Source of the DNA: Panax quinquefolius
Taxonomy: Eukaryota; Streptophyta; Magnoliopsida; Apiales; Araliaceae
Direction: 5' to 3'
NCBI GenBank assembly: GCA_020205615.1
Contig: CM035170.1
Location: 10,904,980 to 10,968,979 of the forward strand
Length of the DNA stretch: 64,000 nt
The position numbers were made by a program, and so were the translations under genes. Below, piece after piece: positions 11,710 to 24,900 of this stretch (within the stretch, counting starts at the first letter, position 1; the number at the start of each line of letters is the position of its first letter). The notes under the pieces are model-generated. The model searched no databases and was not told where the DNA came from. It saw nothing but the letters and a program-made list of their open reading frames with translations.

Positions 11710-12432
11710 GTACATTTTGCCGCTGTATTTAGGTAATTCTTAACCATTCTTAGTTTTTGAAACATTTATGAACACTTTTGATAATTTGGCATGGAATGAT
11801 CCGTAAATCCCTGTAAAAAATTTGTGCATTCCAATAGTTCCATATTAATTTGTTTTTTTCTTCTGGATCTGGGTGTGGAATGAATGTAGTTAATTACTGG
11901 ATTTACCGACTCTAGGTAGAGTATGGAATATCAATGTGGGTTGATATATGATTGGATTTCCCGGAGGAAATTAGGGTTTGAGATCAGGTCTCTACCCCAT
12001 ATGCTCACATATGATATTCATACCACTAACCTTAGCTCTGAGGTGAAAATTTTAAATTTCAAAATTGGAAACTAAACAAGGAGTATTGGGGCTTGAGATT
12101 GGTTTGTCAATAACTTTAGTCATTGATTTTTGACCTTTTTTCCCGCTAATTTGTTACTGGTATTTATATTTATGGGAAGAGGATCCCCTCCATTATAATA
12201 TTCACACAATATCCCTGATACATATCTAGTGACAAAACTGATGTTTTAGCGACGGCTAATGTATTGTCACTTAATGTGTATTAGGGGAATTAGGTGGAAA
12301 GTATGGAGGGGATCTGGGTGCATGTTTATGGTATGAATGGTTATAAGATTATTACCTTTTCCTTTACTGATTTTTGTTTGACATTACTGTTTGATTCAGC
12401 ATCTTAGATCATCGGCTTTGAAAATTATAGCC

Positions 12433-12967
12433 ATGTCGAGGAGGCCAGTCAATCCATCTCGGCGCTTTGCAGATGGTGGGATTCTTCCATTAGCAGCCTC
12501 ACTGCAATCGAAATCACGATCTTCCCCAATTTTATCAATTGGACTTATAGTTGTGGTATGTGGTCTGGTAAATGTTTTTGTGTCATTAGTATTTCACAGT
12601 TTCCAATTTGTAAAGTACGGATAAGGTAGGTTGGTCTTCCATGAATAATAATTACCTCAACTGTACCTACTTTCATGAATTATGTGTAAATTATGATGTA
12701 GTGTGACGGTATTTTTTTTTGAGTGTTCTTTTTCTAAGAAAAAAAATAATTAATGTGGTTTACTCTTGGGTGATGATATCCTGAATATAGAGGTTTCTTT
12801 TTGGAACTTTTCAGGGAGCACTACTTTTCATTGGATATTCATATAGAAACTCAGGTTAGAATTTCTCCCCATGTACCCCCTACTTCTTTTTCCCATAATT
12901 TCAAAATGTAATGTGGAGTTGTAATCTCATCCACTAGAATAATCACATCTTCTTTCTCTCTCTCTCC

Positions 12968-13017
<50 letters not shown>

Positions 13018-16000
13018 GAAAAGTAATTTAAAGCATGTCTTAGCCAAGCTTGGCTAAGATTACTTAACAAAACGACGTAGTTTTGTATAAATATTATAAA
13101 TTAAAGAATTTTTCATATAAAACCCAAAAAGAAAAACCTAACCCTAGGGGGTAAAACTACGTCGTTTTACTAAGGTTGTGTTAAGTAGCCTTAACCAAGC
13201 TTGGCTAAGGCAGGCCTTAGATTACTTTTTCCCATATTTGTATGTATATATGTATAAGTAGAAAAAAGATCCATGGTCACAATTGGTTTTAGCCAACAAC
13301 CCCCATATTATTTGGCTTATGGGTTTCTATACTGCCCGCCAAACAGTTTGGCAGAAGAATGAACAAATACCATCCGCCAAACAGCCAAGCTGTTTGGTAG
13401 ACTGTTAATTACAGACAACTGTGTTTGTAGATCATTCCTCAGATATATTTACATTGCTGGCTTGTTGTATGCTTGTTAATGTAATTCCTCTGGAGAATAT
13501 TTTCTTACTGCCAGGTGTAAAGAACAGCATACTGATACTTTATAGTAACAAGCAACATTAATTGTCTGATATGTTAAGGATGACAGAGCTAAAGTTTACA
13601 ATAACCGGTATGAATATTGTTCCGAGTAGTTGATATAATATCAAATGATATAACAGACTCATAGGTGTCAGTCTTTTAGCAAATAAACAAGTATTAAAAT
13701 TTTGGCGGGGCTAGTAAAACGTACCCAATTCAGAATTCCCATTTCTTCTGGTTGTTCCAAAATTTCACGTATACTTAAGGAACTCAGAATTCAATGAGAC
13801 ATCATGATTAAATTCCACACTCTCAATCTATCTTAATCATTTTTGGTTTGTATGATAAGTCATGCGCTTTGCAATTGTGTAATCCTTGAAAATAAAAACT
13901 CACATTACGGAACTGCTGGTTATTCATGTCTTGTGTACTGATGTTTCAACGCATAAAGAAGTATGATTTTATATGGCCTACTTATATTATGCATGCTGGC
14001 AGTTAATATACTACTTCATAGATTAATATTGCTTGTCCCTGCATCGTCTGAGTGAAAAGTTTTTTCGACAGGTGGATTTGGTGGTAATAAAGCAGCTCTT
14101 AGCAGGGTTGAAGGTAAACATTTTGAACATAATAATGTTGTTGACATTATATAACGTTTTTTAGTGATCCATATGCAATAAGCCAAAGTAACCAGCTTTA
14201 CAAACAATATTTGCTCAGTGAACATATATGATATGTAGTGAATGTATACCTGAATAGTTTTACTATATGTCTCTTTATTACCTTAATGAATATGGAACTT
14301 TCTGAATATAGATTTGATAAATCTTTAAGATGGTGGATGAAGAGAGATGTTTCCACAAGTTTTCTCATTGAGAGGAGAGTTAATTATCAGCTTGAATTAA
14401 AAGTGTTGCACATGCATGTTGTCCATATCTCTCTCATTCTTCTGGTAGCAAAAGGTGTAAATGTTCTGACTTCTGAGTCAGCATTTAGAATTCTACAACA
14501 TTTTTCTTTTATCTTTGTTGTTTATTATTCCACAGAAATTTCAACTTGGTCAGTAAATTGAAATAAAAAATAAAAACCAGTTCCCATCAAAGTGCTTTTA
14601 AATTTAATGAAGGAAAACTGTAGAAATCATATATATGTGGGATAAATGGAAAAGTCCGAATTCACAGGGGAATGGGTCCTAGTGGTCCACGACCTCTGCT
14701 ACCATCACAGAGCTTTCCCTTTAGATTGCTGAATCTTGCTTATTACTGGGGCATGGTTCATGTTACACTCAACATTCGATTACAGTTCAATTTCGTTATC
14801 TCGTGGAAGTTGAGTGACCGAGTAATTGAGTTAGTAATTCTGAAAAGTGGTTTAAAGCTTTCAGTACAGACTTATTCAGGGTTGTCTGAATCAGTTTCTT
14901 GTCCATCTTCCGCAGCCACCTGAGTCTGGTTCTCTTCTGAAAGAGTTTCATAGTAGATTTCTTTTAATTCTGTTTCTGCTATGAAGAATTGTCTGTTGCT
15001 CTGCCATCGGATTTCTTTTGTTGTTCTTCAACAGTGATGCTACGACCAAGTGCCAAAAGCTATGAATATAAGGTCAAGTTTGTTATGTTGACAAAATATG
15101 GCTTAAACCTGTTTGTGGATGGTTAAGCTCTTTTGCAGCTTATTGGTCTAAATATATAGCTCCTGTGTTCCTGGATCAAGTTACTTCTATTTTTTTTAAT
15201 TTTGAATTTTACCATATGCAGGTGATTTTTCGTGTACCAGAGAGATTCCACGGGCAATTCCAGTTTTAAGAAAAGCATATGGTGACAGCATGCATAAAGT
15301 TTTGCATGTTGGCCCGGACACTTGTTCAGTTGTTTTTGAACTGCTAAAAGAAGAGGAAACCGAAGCCTGGGGTGTGGAGCCATATGATATTGAGGATGCA
15401 GATAGGAACTGCAAAAGTCTTATGCGCAAGGGGATCGTACGTGAGGCTGACATTAAGTTTCCTCTACCATACAGAGCAAAATCATTTTCTCTTGTGATCG
15501 TCTCAGATGCATTAGATTACTTGTCTCCAAAATATCTCAACAGGACTCTTCCTGAATTGGCAAGGATATCATCTGATGGGATTGTTATCTTCACAGGTAG
15601 AAGGCTCATGTTCTTTTTGAGAATATAAAAATTTATAATTTATTTGCATTTTAACAGATTTTTTTTTTGTGGTGTTGCTTTCTTTTGCTATTTGGAGTTC
15701 GTTTTTGTTCTGTTTGCGGTCTTCTTACTTTGTGAACGTGTTTTGTGATTGCTAAATGCCTAATAAAGCGTCCACGTGATGTTGATCTACTCCTTTTACT
15801 AATTCCTTCCTAATTCTTAAAACCATATATGTTAAGAAAAGAGTCACTTTCCCTCTCTGGAATCCTCCCATACCCACCATCTCTCTCTGCTACTGCTAAT
15901 CCTCTTTTCCATCTTTCTTTCTGTCGTTTGAACTACCTTGCATATTTATTTACATCGAGACGTGTCTCCGATGAGGCTATTTTCCCTATAAAAAATCTTT

Positions 16001-17761
16001 TTGGCAGTTAACTCTGTTACATATTATCCCAATTCCTACTGCCACTAATGTACAGTGTACAGATCTGCATCGCCTCTAATAAATTGCAAGCTCAACCAGA
16101 AAAACTGAGAGAGCTTGGTGTTGGAGGCGGGTTAAATGTGTTGTGGTTACCTGATGCTACAAGTGTAAGAAGGATTGAGAATATGCAAATCTTTTTCTTT
16201 TGCACTAAGAATACGTTAGAGACTTGTGAGAGATGGTTACTAAGTTGGTTGGAATGGTGTGGGTGATTCTTAGGTAGGGCTTGGAAGGGAGTGAAAGTTC
16301 CTAAGAGATGGAATAAGAAACGGGACATTATTTGTAATGGGTTAGGTAGCAGAATTGTGGATACTTCATAGAGAAGGAGCAGTCTATAATGCATATTTGC
16401 TCCTAATTCTCATGTCTTTTCTTCTTTTGGTGACATACATCGTAGCCTTTTTTGATTCTGTCAAAGTTTTGTCTATGGAATCCCCCAAAAAGTGCCCATC
16501 GTAGAAGACCTCAGAAAGAAAGGCAAGGAAAGTGACAATGTCCCAATTAGTATGAGAAGGCAAGAAGTGCCTAATGAAAATCTGAGCACATTCCTTTCCG
16601 TCCAAGACCCCAAACAATGTTGGTTGGTACATAGAAGACATCTATTAATTTATGATTTAGGGCATACACTTTTATGATTAGGTGCTAAGAATTAATTATA
16701 TATTCGTCAATTTTTTTATTAATAATCTTCTGCATTTGATATACTTTTTGGTTATACAAATGTAGGTTATCCGGGCCATCAAAAAGCAAAAAGTGCAGAT
16801 ATTTCAAAATTTGGTCGACCTGTAAGTGTTTTTCCTGTATATCGTCAGTAATCACTTTTACTTGATTACTCTGGCAATTGACTTTCTTAATCTGGATCTT
16901 GGATGGATAAATGATTTTTTATGTCCTACATCAACAAAATTTTGTATGTTTTCACTCTTTTTCAGTATACTGCTAATGTTGGCATAGGTTTCTAACAATG
17001 ACCTCTATTTACAGGATGTCTTAGTTCATCTTTTGGTTGTTATTGGTTCTAATAACTCGAGAATCTTCTCTCTGTCTTTCTCCTTTCCCCCCTCTCCCAT
17101 GTTGTACTTTGTTTTTAAAAGAAGTTTTATTATCAAAATGTTCATTGTTCCCTACAACATATATTTTGCAGTTTTGCCGAACAAGCTGTTTGGATATTTT
17201 GTTAGAGCTCCATTTTTTTTGGGTCACTGCATGTCAAGGAGGCCTGTTTACTGTCTTTGTTGCTTCATTATTTGTAAAACTATATCAGGGAAAATCGTGA
17301 TTATTTCACGATTTTGTTAGATGCATTAGGCCTCGAAAGGGTATAAATGTTCATCACAGTCTCAATTGAGTTTTGTGATTAAAACTGATACCATTTCCCC
17401 CAAGAAAAATAAAGAGTAGACAGGGTTAAAAGTTTTACTAATTAACATGTCTGTTGCTTCTCTTTATTTGAAAGACCAAAACATGTGTTCAGTCCAAATT
17501 TGCCTATCTTACTGGTGTTATTTTAATCTTGTTTTAGGTCCTCTTTTGTGTTTTTCTCAAGTCCATCTTATATGGTGAACGAATTTAATTGATCTGTTTC
17601 TTCTATAGGCTAAATTAAGGAGCTCCTCGTGGTGGGTACGATATTTTGTTCAGACCAGCTTAGAAGAGAATGAAGCTGTCGTCAAGAAGTTTGAGCAGGC
17701 TGCGGTTAAGAGCTCTTACAAACCAGGCTGCCAAATATTTCACCTAAAGTCGTATAGTTGA
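12433..17761 (+). CDS. CGR3: CGR2/CGR3-like Golgi pectin methyltransferase
   Basis: Putative S-adenosylmethionine-dependent methyltransferase that methyl-esterifies homogalacturonan in the Golgi before pectin export to the wall (known role of Arabidopsis CGR2/CGR3). Coding exons: 12433-12555, 12815-12854, 14072-14113, 15222-15596, 16766-16821, 17609-17761. With the 5' UTR exon this gives seven exons. All junctions are GT..AG and phases agree (789 bp, 262 residues, the family's usual size). The product starts MSRRPVNPSRRF, has one membrane anchor at about residues 33-49 (type II topology), a short glycine-rich stem, then the Rossmann-like domain with VLHVGPDT at 95-102, a WGVEPYDIEDAD stretch and VIVSDALDYLSP. 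The last exon carries SSWWVRYFVQTSLEENEA, a family hallmark. Introns are long and hold the (TA)n tract and MITE at 12971-13237. The symbol could equally be CGR2; the two paralogues are not separable here. Confidence 0.95.
12971..13015. repeat. (TA)n microsatellite in CGR-like intron
   Basis: About 45 bp of perfect TA repeat, abutting the MITE that follows. Confidence 0.95.
13014..13237. mobile_element. Small inverted-repeat MITE in CGR-like intron
   Basis: About 222 bp with long imperfect inverted repeats: ATGGGAAAAGTAATTTAAAG and CTTAGCCAAGCTTGGCTAAG on the left, mirrored at 13180-13235. Inside is a second inverted pair, AAAACGACGTAGTTTT / AAAACTACGTCGTTTT. The insertion is into or beside a TA tract, so the target duplication is ambiguous; superfamily not assigned. 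Confidence 0.75.
15830..16690. other. Intron 5 of CGR-like gene: unidentified remnant
   Basis: Several frames of 60-100 codons overlap here on both strands, none with a domain I recognise. The stretch 16270-16650 has richer base composition than the rest of the intron and could be a decayed element, but I find no terminal repeats or duplicated target. Confidence 0.3.
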
Positions 17762-18832
17762 AGTCCAACAGGAGCGGGCATTGAAGCTTCCCTCCCTCCA
17801 TCAGATAAGTTAAGGCCTCTTCAGCTTTCATTTGAAACATCTCCTCCTCATAAAGCAACCACAAGTCATTTAATATGTTGTATATTTCATGATATATTCT
17901 ATTCCAACAATAATATGTTTTATATTCTTTGATTCTAATTTATGTGGTGGAAGTTAGAGAGAATGAATCAAAATGGCTTCGGCTTAGTAGTTGTATCAGA
18001 TCGAGAAGATTAATGTTCATTGATTAATCCATCTTTCTTCATAGTCTCTGTAGTGCACTCATGATTCTCAAGCAGTTTTTCATCCATGTATAAGTATTTT
18101 TTATTTTTTATTAAAAAAAAAATCCCAACATGTATTTAATAATATAAATGGGCATTATTATAAGCGAGATAATCTGTGTACATCTTACATAATGTGAACT
18201 TTATATAAGAACCTAAACAATCAGCAAAGACATGACTAAGTTGACATGGCTAATTTGCGAATGAAAATGAGTATAAATTTATAAATATATTACTTAAAAA
18301 ATAAAATAATAAAAGTTTGAAACATTTTTAATTAAAAAAAAGTGATAAAAAGACTTGTTTATTTTACTAAAAGAAAAAGCTTATCCATGTTGACATTTAT
18401 TTATATTTTTTAAAAAGCCACGTCATCATTTTTTAAAAAGGACTATAGAGTAAAAACGACCAAAATGAATGTTTAGCCCTTCCATTCTAAGCAATTTGTA
18501 AATCATTTACTAATTTCAAAAATAGTAATTTTATTATTTTAGAAGCAAGAAAACAAAGCAGTAAAATGTAAAATTGTCATTGTATAGTACAAATTATCTA
18601 CTTCATTTTTGAACCAGACAAAAGTTCTAAATAGAGGATCAAATTAGGATAAAATTGACACCAATTTCACGATAATAAATTTTTTATTTTTTTATTATAC
18701 GAGTTATAAAAATATTATATTAATAAATTTTACAATTTTTTATTATATTAATTTATTTTCTATAACTCCTGGAATGAAAATTTATATATAGGAAAATTGG
18801 TAACCTGAACAAATGCACCCTTTTACCACCAA

Positions 18833-18864
<32 letters not shown>

Positions 18865-19089
18865 TCGGCCAAGTTGGCAAAAGTTTATTACTGTCAGTCT
18901 GTCACTGATACTTTACGGGTAAAAAAGCGTCGTCGTATTAGTCAAAGTGAAAAGACTAACCAGGACAGGAACAGTTAAGACCGGTTAAGGCCACAACCCG
19001 ACCGTCCCTCAGTTAGCAAGTATTTCGTCCATATGTCGGATCCGTAGGTCCCGCAAAATAAATATTCCATAAAAATCATATGCTCCTAT

Positions 19090-19120
<31 letters not shown>

Positions 19121-19140
19121 ATATATGATTCTCTTCTCTC
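17762..19140. other. 3' UTR of the CGR-like gene, then intergenic DNA
   Basis: Bases to about 17950 are probably the 3' UTR. The rest is AT-rich with no gene. It includes an (AAT)n microsatellite at 18833-18861 and an (AT)n tract at 19091-19114 just before the inferred first exon of the next gene, where it could supply a TATA-like context. Confidence 0.5.
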
Positions 19141-19413
19141 ATATTATAGCGCTACAATTCTGTGTTTTTTCCTGTCAACCGAATTTAAATTTATCTACAA
19201 ATTCATTCATTCCTTCTAGGTTTTTTTTCTTCTCCTCCCTTCAAATCAAATTAATTTCAATCTCTTTCTTTTGAAGCTGAAGCAAATTAAAAGCCATAAG
19301 AGTAATCAGTTTCTTATTCAATTTTATTACTTCTTCAACTATCTATTAATTTGATTAATGTAGCCCTGTAGGGTATATCTCTTCGCATTTGGCGCCATTT
19401 CATATCGGTACAG
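19140..19413 (+). other. Inferred 5' UTR exon of the OSCA-like gene
   Basis: Ends TCGGTACAG before donor GTGATT at 19414. The partner acceptor TTTTTTTTGCAG ends at 21867, giving a 2.45 kb leader intron. The start is approximate. The sequence from 19150 on has the CT-rich character of plant leaders. Inferred, not proven. Confidence 0.45.
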
Positions 19414-20315
19414 GTGATTCATTGTTGCCCCCCCCCTCGAAATTCCTTTGTTTCTCTGGTTTTATGTGATGTTTTTCTATTGTTTGTTTGTTTTCAGTTG
19501 ATAATTTTATATAATAAGCATTAAACTTTGCTTCAACTTTTTTTTAAATTTCTTTCTATTCATTTGGGTGGGAATGTTTTTATCTAAAGGTTTGGATTGT
19601 CAATATGTATCAAAGTCTGCATTTGTGATTTTATGCTTTAAGGGTTTATGAGTATGGTAGTTTAACTCTGCATTGATGAATGTGTATGTATAATAGTTGA
19701 AGATAATCCAGTTATAGTTATGATGATATAATTTTATTTTTTCAGAAAAGATTTTTTATTAGATTAAAAAGTGAGTATAGATTAGGATGAGGACAAGGAA
19801 TCCTTCAAACTCCAAAGAAATACAAGAGTGAAAAGAAATAAGTGCTGATAAAACACTTGCCACCAATCTCTGTGAACATCTAAAATATTAAGTCTTCTAA
19901 AGTCTCCCATAGCCAAAGACCACATTGATGTTAAATCCTGTCCCAAAAAAAGAGGAAGAGAGAGACGGGTATCATTGGATATTCTAGCATTTCTTTTCGT
20001 CCATATACCCCCAAAAATTGTGAAAACAACACACTACAAAGAATCTTGGCATCCTTGTGTCTTCCAAAACCCTAAGGCCTTACTTGAAGCAAACTCTCCA
20101 ATGAGGCAAGGAGTAAGGTGGAACTCAAGCCTCTTCAAAAAACCCCAAAAACAGTGTTTTGTATCTCTTTGTTATATCACATTGCAAAAAATAAAATAAA
20201 ATAAAATTCATGGCACTTTGAACTTTGCCTGCACATGGGACACATAATACAAGCATTTGTACAGCCTTCTCCTCTACAACAAATCATTAGTATTAAGACA
20301 ACTGAAAACTGCTGA

Positions 20316-20648
20316 CATGGTTTGAAGTATCAAGCGATACTGGTACATATTTGACGTAGTGGTACTGCCCGAGACCTAAAGGTATTGTCCGATATATACA
20401 AGATATAAAAAGAATTTACAATTTTTCATCAAGAAAATGCTAGCAAGAACAGCAACTACGTATCATATAACTTGTATAATGTTATATGTATTACAAGACA
20501 ACTTTATAAGTATTTATTCATTATTTTACTTATTCTTAATTTTTTTTTCAGTTATATATAGTTTTTTGTTGTGTATTGCTCTATATCGATACCAATACCT
20601 GATATTGACTGTCCAATACGTCATCCGATACCGCTACTCTAAACCCTG
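20316..20648. mobile_element. hAT-type MITE in the 5' UTR intron
   Basis: 333 bp, starting CATGGTTTGAAGTA and ending in the reverse complement of CAGGGTTTAGAGTA, flanked by a perfect 8 bp duplication ACTGCTGA (20308-20315 and 20649-20656). The 8 bp duplication is the hAT signature. The subterminal regions are rich in GATAC/GTATC words on both strands, as often seen at hAT ends. No transposase. Confidence 0.85.
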
Positions 20649-21991
20649 ACTGCTGACCAAACAAAAGCCTTGATTTTCGAGGGAATCTTGATCTTCCAAG
20701 TAAAGAAGATAGGCTGAAGTCTTTAGGAGATAGAATACAAATAGCAGAATTAGATATTCCATAAAAGACTTGCACTAAAAATTTATAGAAGAATCCAATG
20801 ACCACAATCTCCTATCAGGATTAGAGAAAGAAAGAGAAACCTGATTGAGTTGGCCCAAGTGAGCAATTAAGTAGTAGCCTCACAATCATTTATTTACTTG
20901 AAATAAAGAAAATTCTAAGAAAAGTTATTATGATATATAGAGTCATAGACATAGAATTAATAAACAATTCCGTTCAGAGGAGTTTTTAACCTTTAACTAT
21001 TGAAAAGTCATATTGGTAAAACTGCGAGATATGTAAATTAAATACAATCTAAAAAGAAGTAAATAATTTGAGTACTTGACAAATTATCAGAAATATTAGA
21101 GAAGAACTAATTTACTGTATGAAAGTAAATTTTATTTTTTGAGTGTGGCAGTTAATTGAAAGTATCTGACGGGCATGTATTGTGAGAACTGTTGATCGTA
21201 ATCGTATCCAATATGGTTTTAATTCATTTATTAGGTGTTTTTCCATATTATGTAGTTCATAAATTGATGGCTTACATATTTTGTGCTATTGAGATTTGGA
21301 AAGCACATTCTACATTAAAATGCTTCATGAATTCCATAGAGCAAATTCAATTTACTCATGTGAAATATATTTACAAGCCATTTTAGATTCTTTGCTTCAC
21401 TTTCTAATAGCTAGAAAAAATGATCTTCTAGGATGGCATTTTCTTTGGACATTTGTACTGTAGTTTTATTTCCTTCCCCTCTGTATTTAGGATAATATTT
21501 ACCATTATGCAAGTGATCATGGAATATTATTTAGCTTTTTATGTGATTGCTGCTTTTTTAAGTTGAGTATATTCAGGACTAATTTTGTATACATGAATAT
21601 TTTGTACTAAGGTTAGTGCCCCGCTCTTCTACATTAACCTTATGCTTTTGCATGTTCCTCATCCTTCCTCTCTTAACAAGTGAAATTAAACCCAAAAAGA
21701 AAGAGAAAGGGGAGCCATATTACCAGTAATAAGTAAACATTTATGTTGGTTAATGCTTGTGCACAATCTTATGGGCCAACAATATTTATTTTGCTACTGT
21801 AACATATACACCTTTGCTGGACTATTTCAAATAGCACAGTGATTTTATTTTATTATTTTTTTTGCAGCTTCTGGACCGGTGTGTCACTTTCTTTTGCCCT
21901 ACAATATCAGTCTTTCTGAGAATTTACTGGCTTTACTCATGCTATTTTTGGGTAATGAAACATCTTAAGGTTTCAGATATTGTGGAAGGAG

Positions 21992-24900
21992 ATGAATGTA
22001 TCCGGTTTGTTGACTTCTGCTGGAATAAATATAGCCTTGTGCACCGCGCTCTCCTCACTGTATTCAGTTTTAAGAAAACAACCAGGAAATGTAAGTGTGT
22101 ACTTTGGGCAAAGGTTTGCTCAAGTACAATCAAAAGATCAGGCTCCTTTCTGCTTTGACAGACTTGTTCCTTCTCCTAGCTGGATAGTTGAGGCTTGGGA
22201 GACATCTGAAGAAGATTTATTGGAAATTGGGGGTCTTGATGCAGTTGTTTTTTTCCGGATAGTTGTTTTCAGGTTAGTATATAAGCCCTTAACGTATAGC
22301 AGCGAGTATTTTCACTTGCATTACTCCTTTTCCAACTCTTGATACATGTCTTGAAATTATTAATCCATTGAAAAGTTTGTGAATTATTTGAATCTTTCTG
22401 ATGTTGCAGGACTATTCTTATTGCTCGTAGTGCACTAGAGATTATTGTAGTTTCTTCTCTTGTAGATTTACCATTCTGTTACTGTGCGACTCTTGACCTA
22501 AGCGTATGACAACTTTCTGGCAAATACTTAGTCATGTTTTTGGGAAATTATGTTGGGGATAGATACTTTGTATTAAGAGCGACAAACATCTACTATATGT
22601 AGGATAATAATTATTGCACAGATTTTGAGTGGTCTTTAAGATTTCCAGTCAGAAGTCCTTCTTTGGATTACTGAAGTAATTATTTTATTTATAAGTCTGT
22701 GAAGTCACTTGGAGGTGTTAAAGCTTTTATGATAATATAGAATTCTATTTTCACATTTCTCTAAGCTCGGAATGAGTGATATTGGTTATATTGGCCGATT
22801 GTAGATTTATCTAAATATATACTCACTTTATCTCATTTTAGGTGAGCTCCTTTCTTGGGATGTCGCGAAATAAGTTATCTCATTCTTTCTCCATTTCTGT
22901 ATTCAATAATCTCTCTGTGACTCTATCCATTGGTTTGTAAGGAAGTGTAAAGTACTCGTACACTTCTCCAAAAACTATGTTCTTAATTTGAAGATAGGTT
23001 GGATTGAAATTTTAGGTTGGATAAAGTTCATGTGCTAACCAACGAGGTGAAGGGTGCCTTAAATCAAGAAACTCTGCCCCCTTAGTGACTCCAAAAATTC
23101 ATATTCAAGTGGAAAATCAAAGAGAAGGGGTTATTTTAAGAATTTGTTCGTAACTCCATTCCATGGTTGTGTAATTGTGTTACTTAAGTTCAGTGATATT
23201 TACCCTTTAAGAAAATGTAGGATGGGTATACTTGTGGGCAAATAATCAGGACTTGATTTTGTGGAAGTTCTTAGGCAGGAGTTCCAATTTATTCCTTTGG
23301 AGTCAAGTTGGCTTAGAATGAATTGTAGGAAATGTCTAAATTCCTACATACAAGGAACACATGGGGTCTGTTTCAAGTTAATCCTCTCTCAACATTATTT
23401 AGATGAATGAACTGCCATGCTAATTTAAAGAGGTGTCTTTGGAATTGTGAGCCTGAGTATGAAAAAGAGGGGATCGTGTATACCACACAACCCTAAATGA
23501 GGCGTATGACCTGAAACATCCATGACCTGAGGGCTAGATTCTGATCCTAATAAGGCAGAGAGATGAATTAGATACATATGGCTGACTGACATAGTCGAAC
23601 GTAGACTTTTTTGAGTTAGTAGTGGGGCAGGAATGTAAGTCAAAGATCATAATATATTAATTCTCGTGTGAAAAAATAAAGTTTAAAGTGCTTTCAATTT
23701 AGAGTGATTGCAAGTATGCCAGTCTTAAACATCATTAAACACACTGAAGCATTTTTGCACTACAGATGCTAAAATACACCACTTTTTATGCATGTTTGGG
23801 AAACAAGATCTTCTTTACTTGCTAGTATACTTACCATAGGCACTGCATAATTTCTATGCAGTATCAGGGTATTCTCCATTGCTGCTGTTATTTGCATTTT
23901 TCTTGTGCTTCCACTGAACTATTTTGGTCAAGCCATGCATCATCAAAAAATTCGTGCAGAGTCACTAGAGGTGTTCACCATCGGGAATGTTAAAGAAGGA
24001 TCAAGATGGTATGATTCATCTCTATATTTTGATGATCATCTTTGAGATTGAATTATTTACTTTTAAACTTCAAGAGGTATTGGATGCTTACATATGCAGG
24101 CTTCCAGGCATAGAGTAGTTGTAGTAGACAAACTAAAATGGGATAAATGTGGCTATCCAGAAAAACAAAATGATTATTTAGACCTGCTGGCCTGTAATAT
24201 GTATTAAGAATGAGATGTGTAGTCCTGCTTTCAGTCGGCGGTTCTTATTTCTGGCAGGGGAATTCTCCATAGCGTATATTCTTTGTTTATGGTGAGAACT
24301 TGTAAAGAATTGATAAATCCATTTCTGGTAATCTTGATGTTTTCCCTTAGTTAATGATCAGGGAATGGTTTCACATTTAACCAATTTCACTAATTGTGAT
24401 GCCAGATAAGGAAAATTGAACTTTTTTAGGTCAAAATGTTTTACCTATCAATTGCTTTGTTCTTTCTACCTTGGTTCACGTTGTTTTCTGATTTATCTTT
24501 GCACATTCTTTTCAGGCTTTGGGCTCATTGCCTCACATTATACATTATATCCTGCTGTGCATGTGCTCTCCTATACATTGTAAGGATTTTAAATTCATAT
24601 TTATTATGTAATTAGTGTCTCTGTATTTAACACCATGTTTGTGAGTTTTATTTTGGGGGGAAGGCAAGCTAAAGAAAGTAACAGAAGGGAAGGGACAGTT
24701 ATTACCTGCCGTCCAAATCTCGTGTTTGTGAGTTTTTTTTAAGAGGGGAATGGGAAGGATTTGGAGGTAAGCTTACTTTCCCTTAAAAATCTCACCCACC
24801 CCCCACCCAAAAAAAAGTGGAAGGATTTGTAGGGATGAAAAAGGTGGGAAAGTTCACTTAAATAAACTTCTCATATACCAAAATTAAGCTTTGAAAAATA

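Noticed and set aside
19740..20230. Frame at 19975-20199 as a gene or LINE piece
   Set aside because: Lies in a leader intron, has no recognisable domain, and no poly-A or target duplication is visible.
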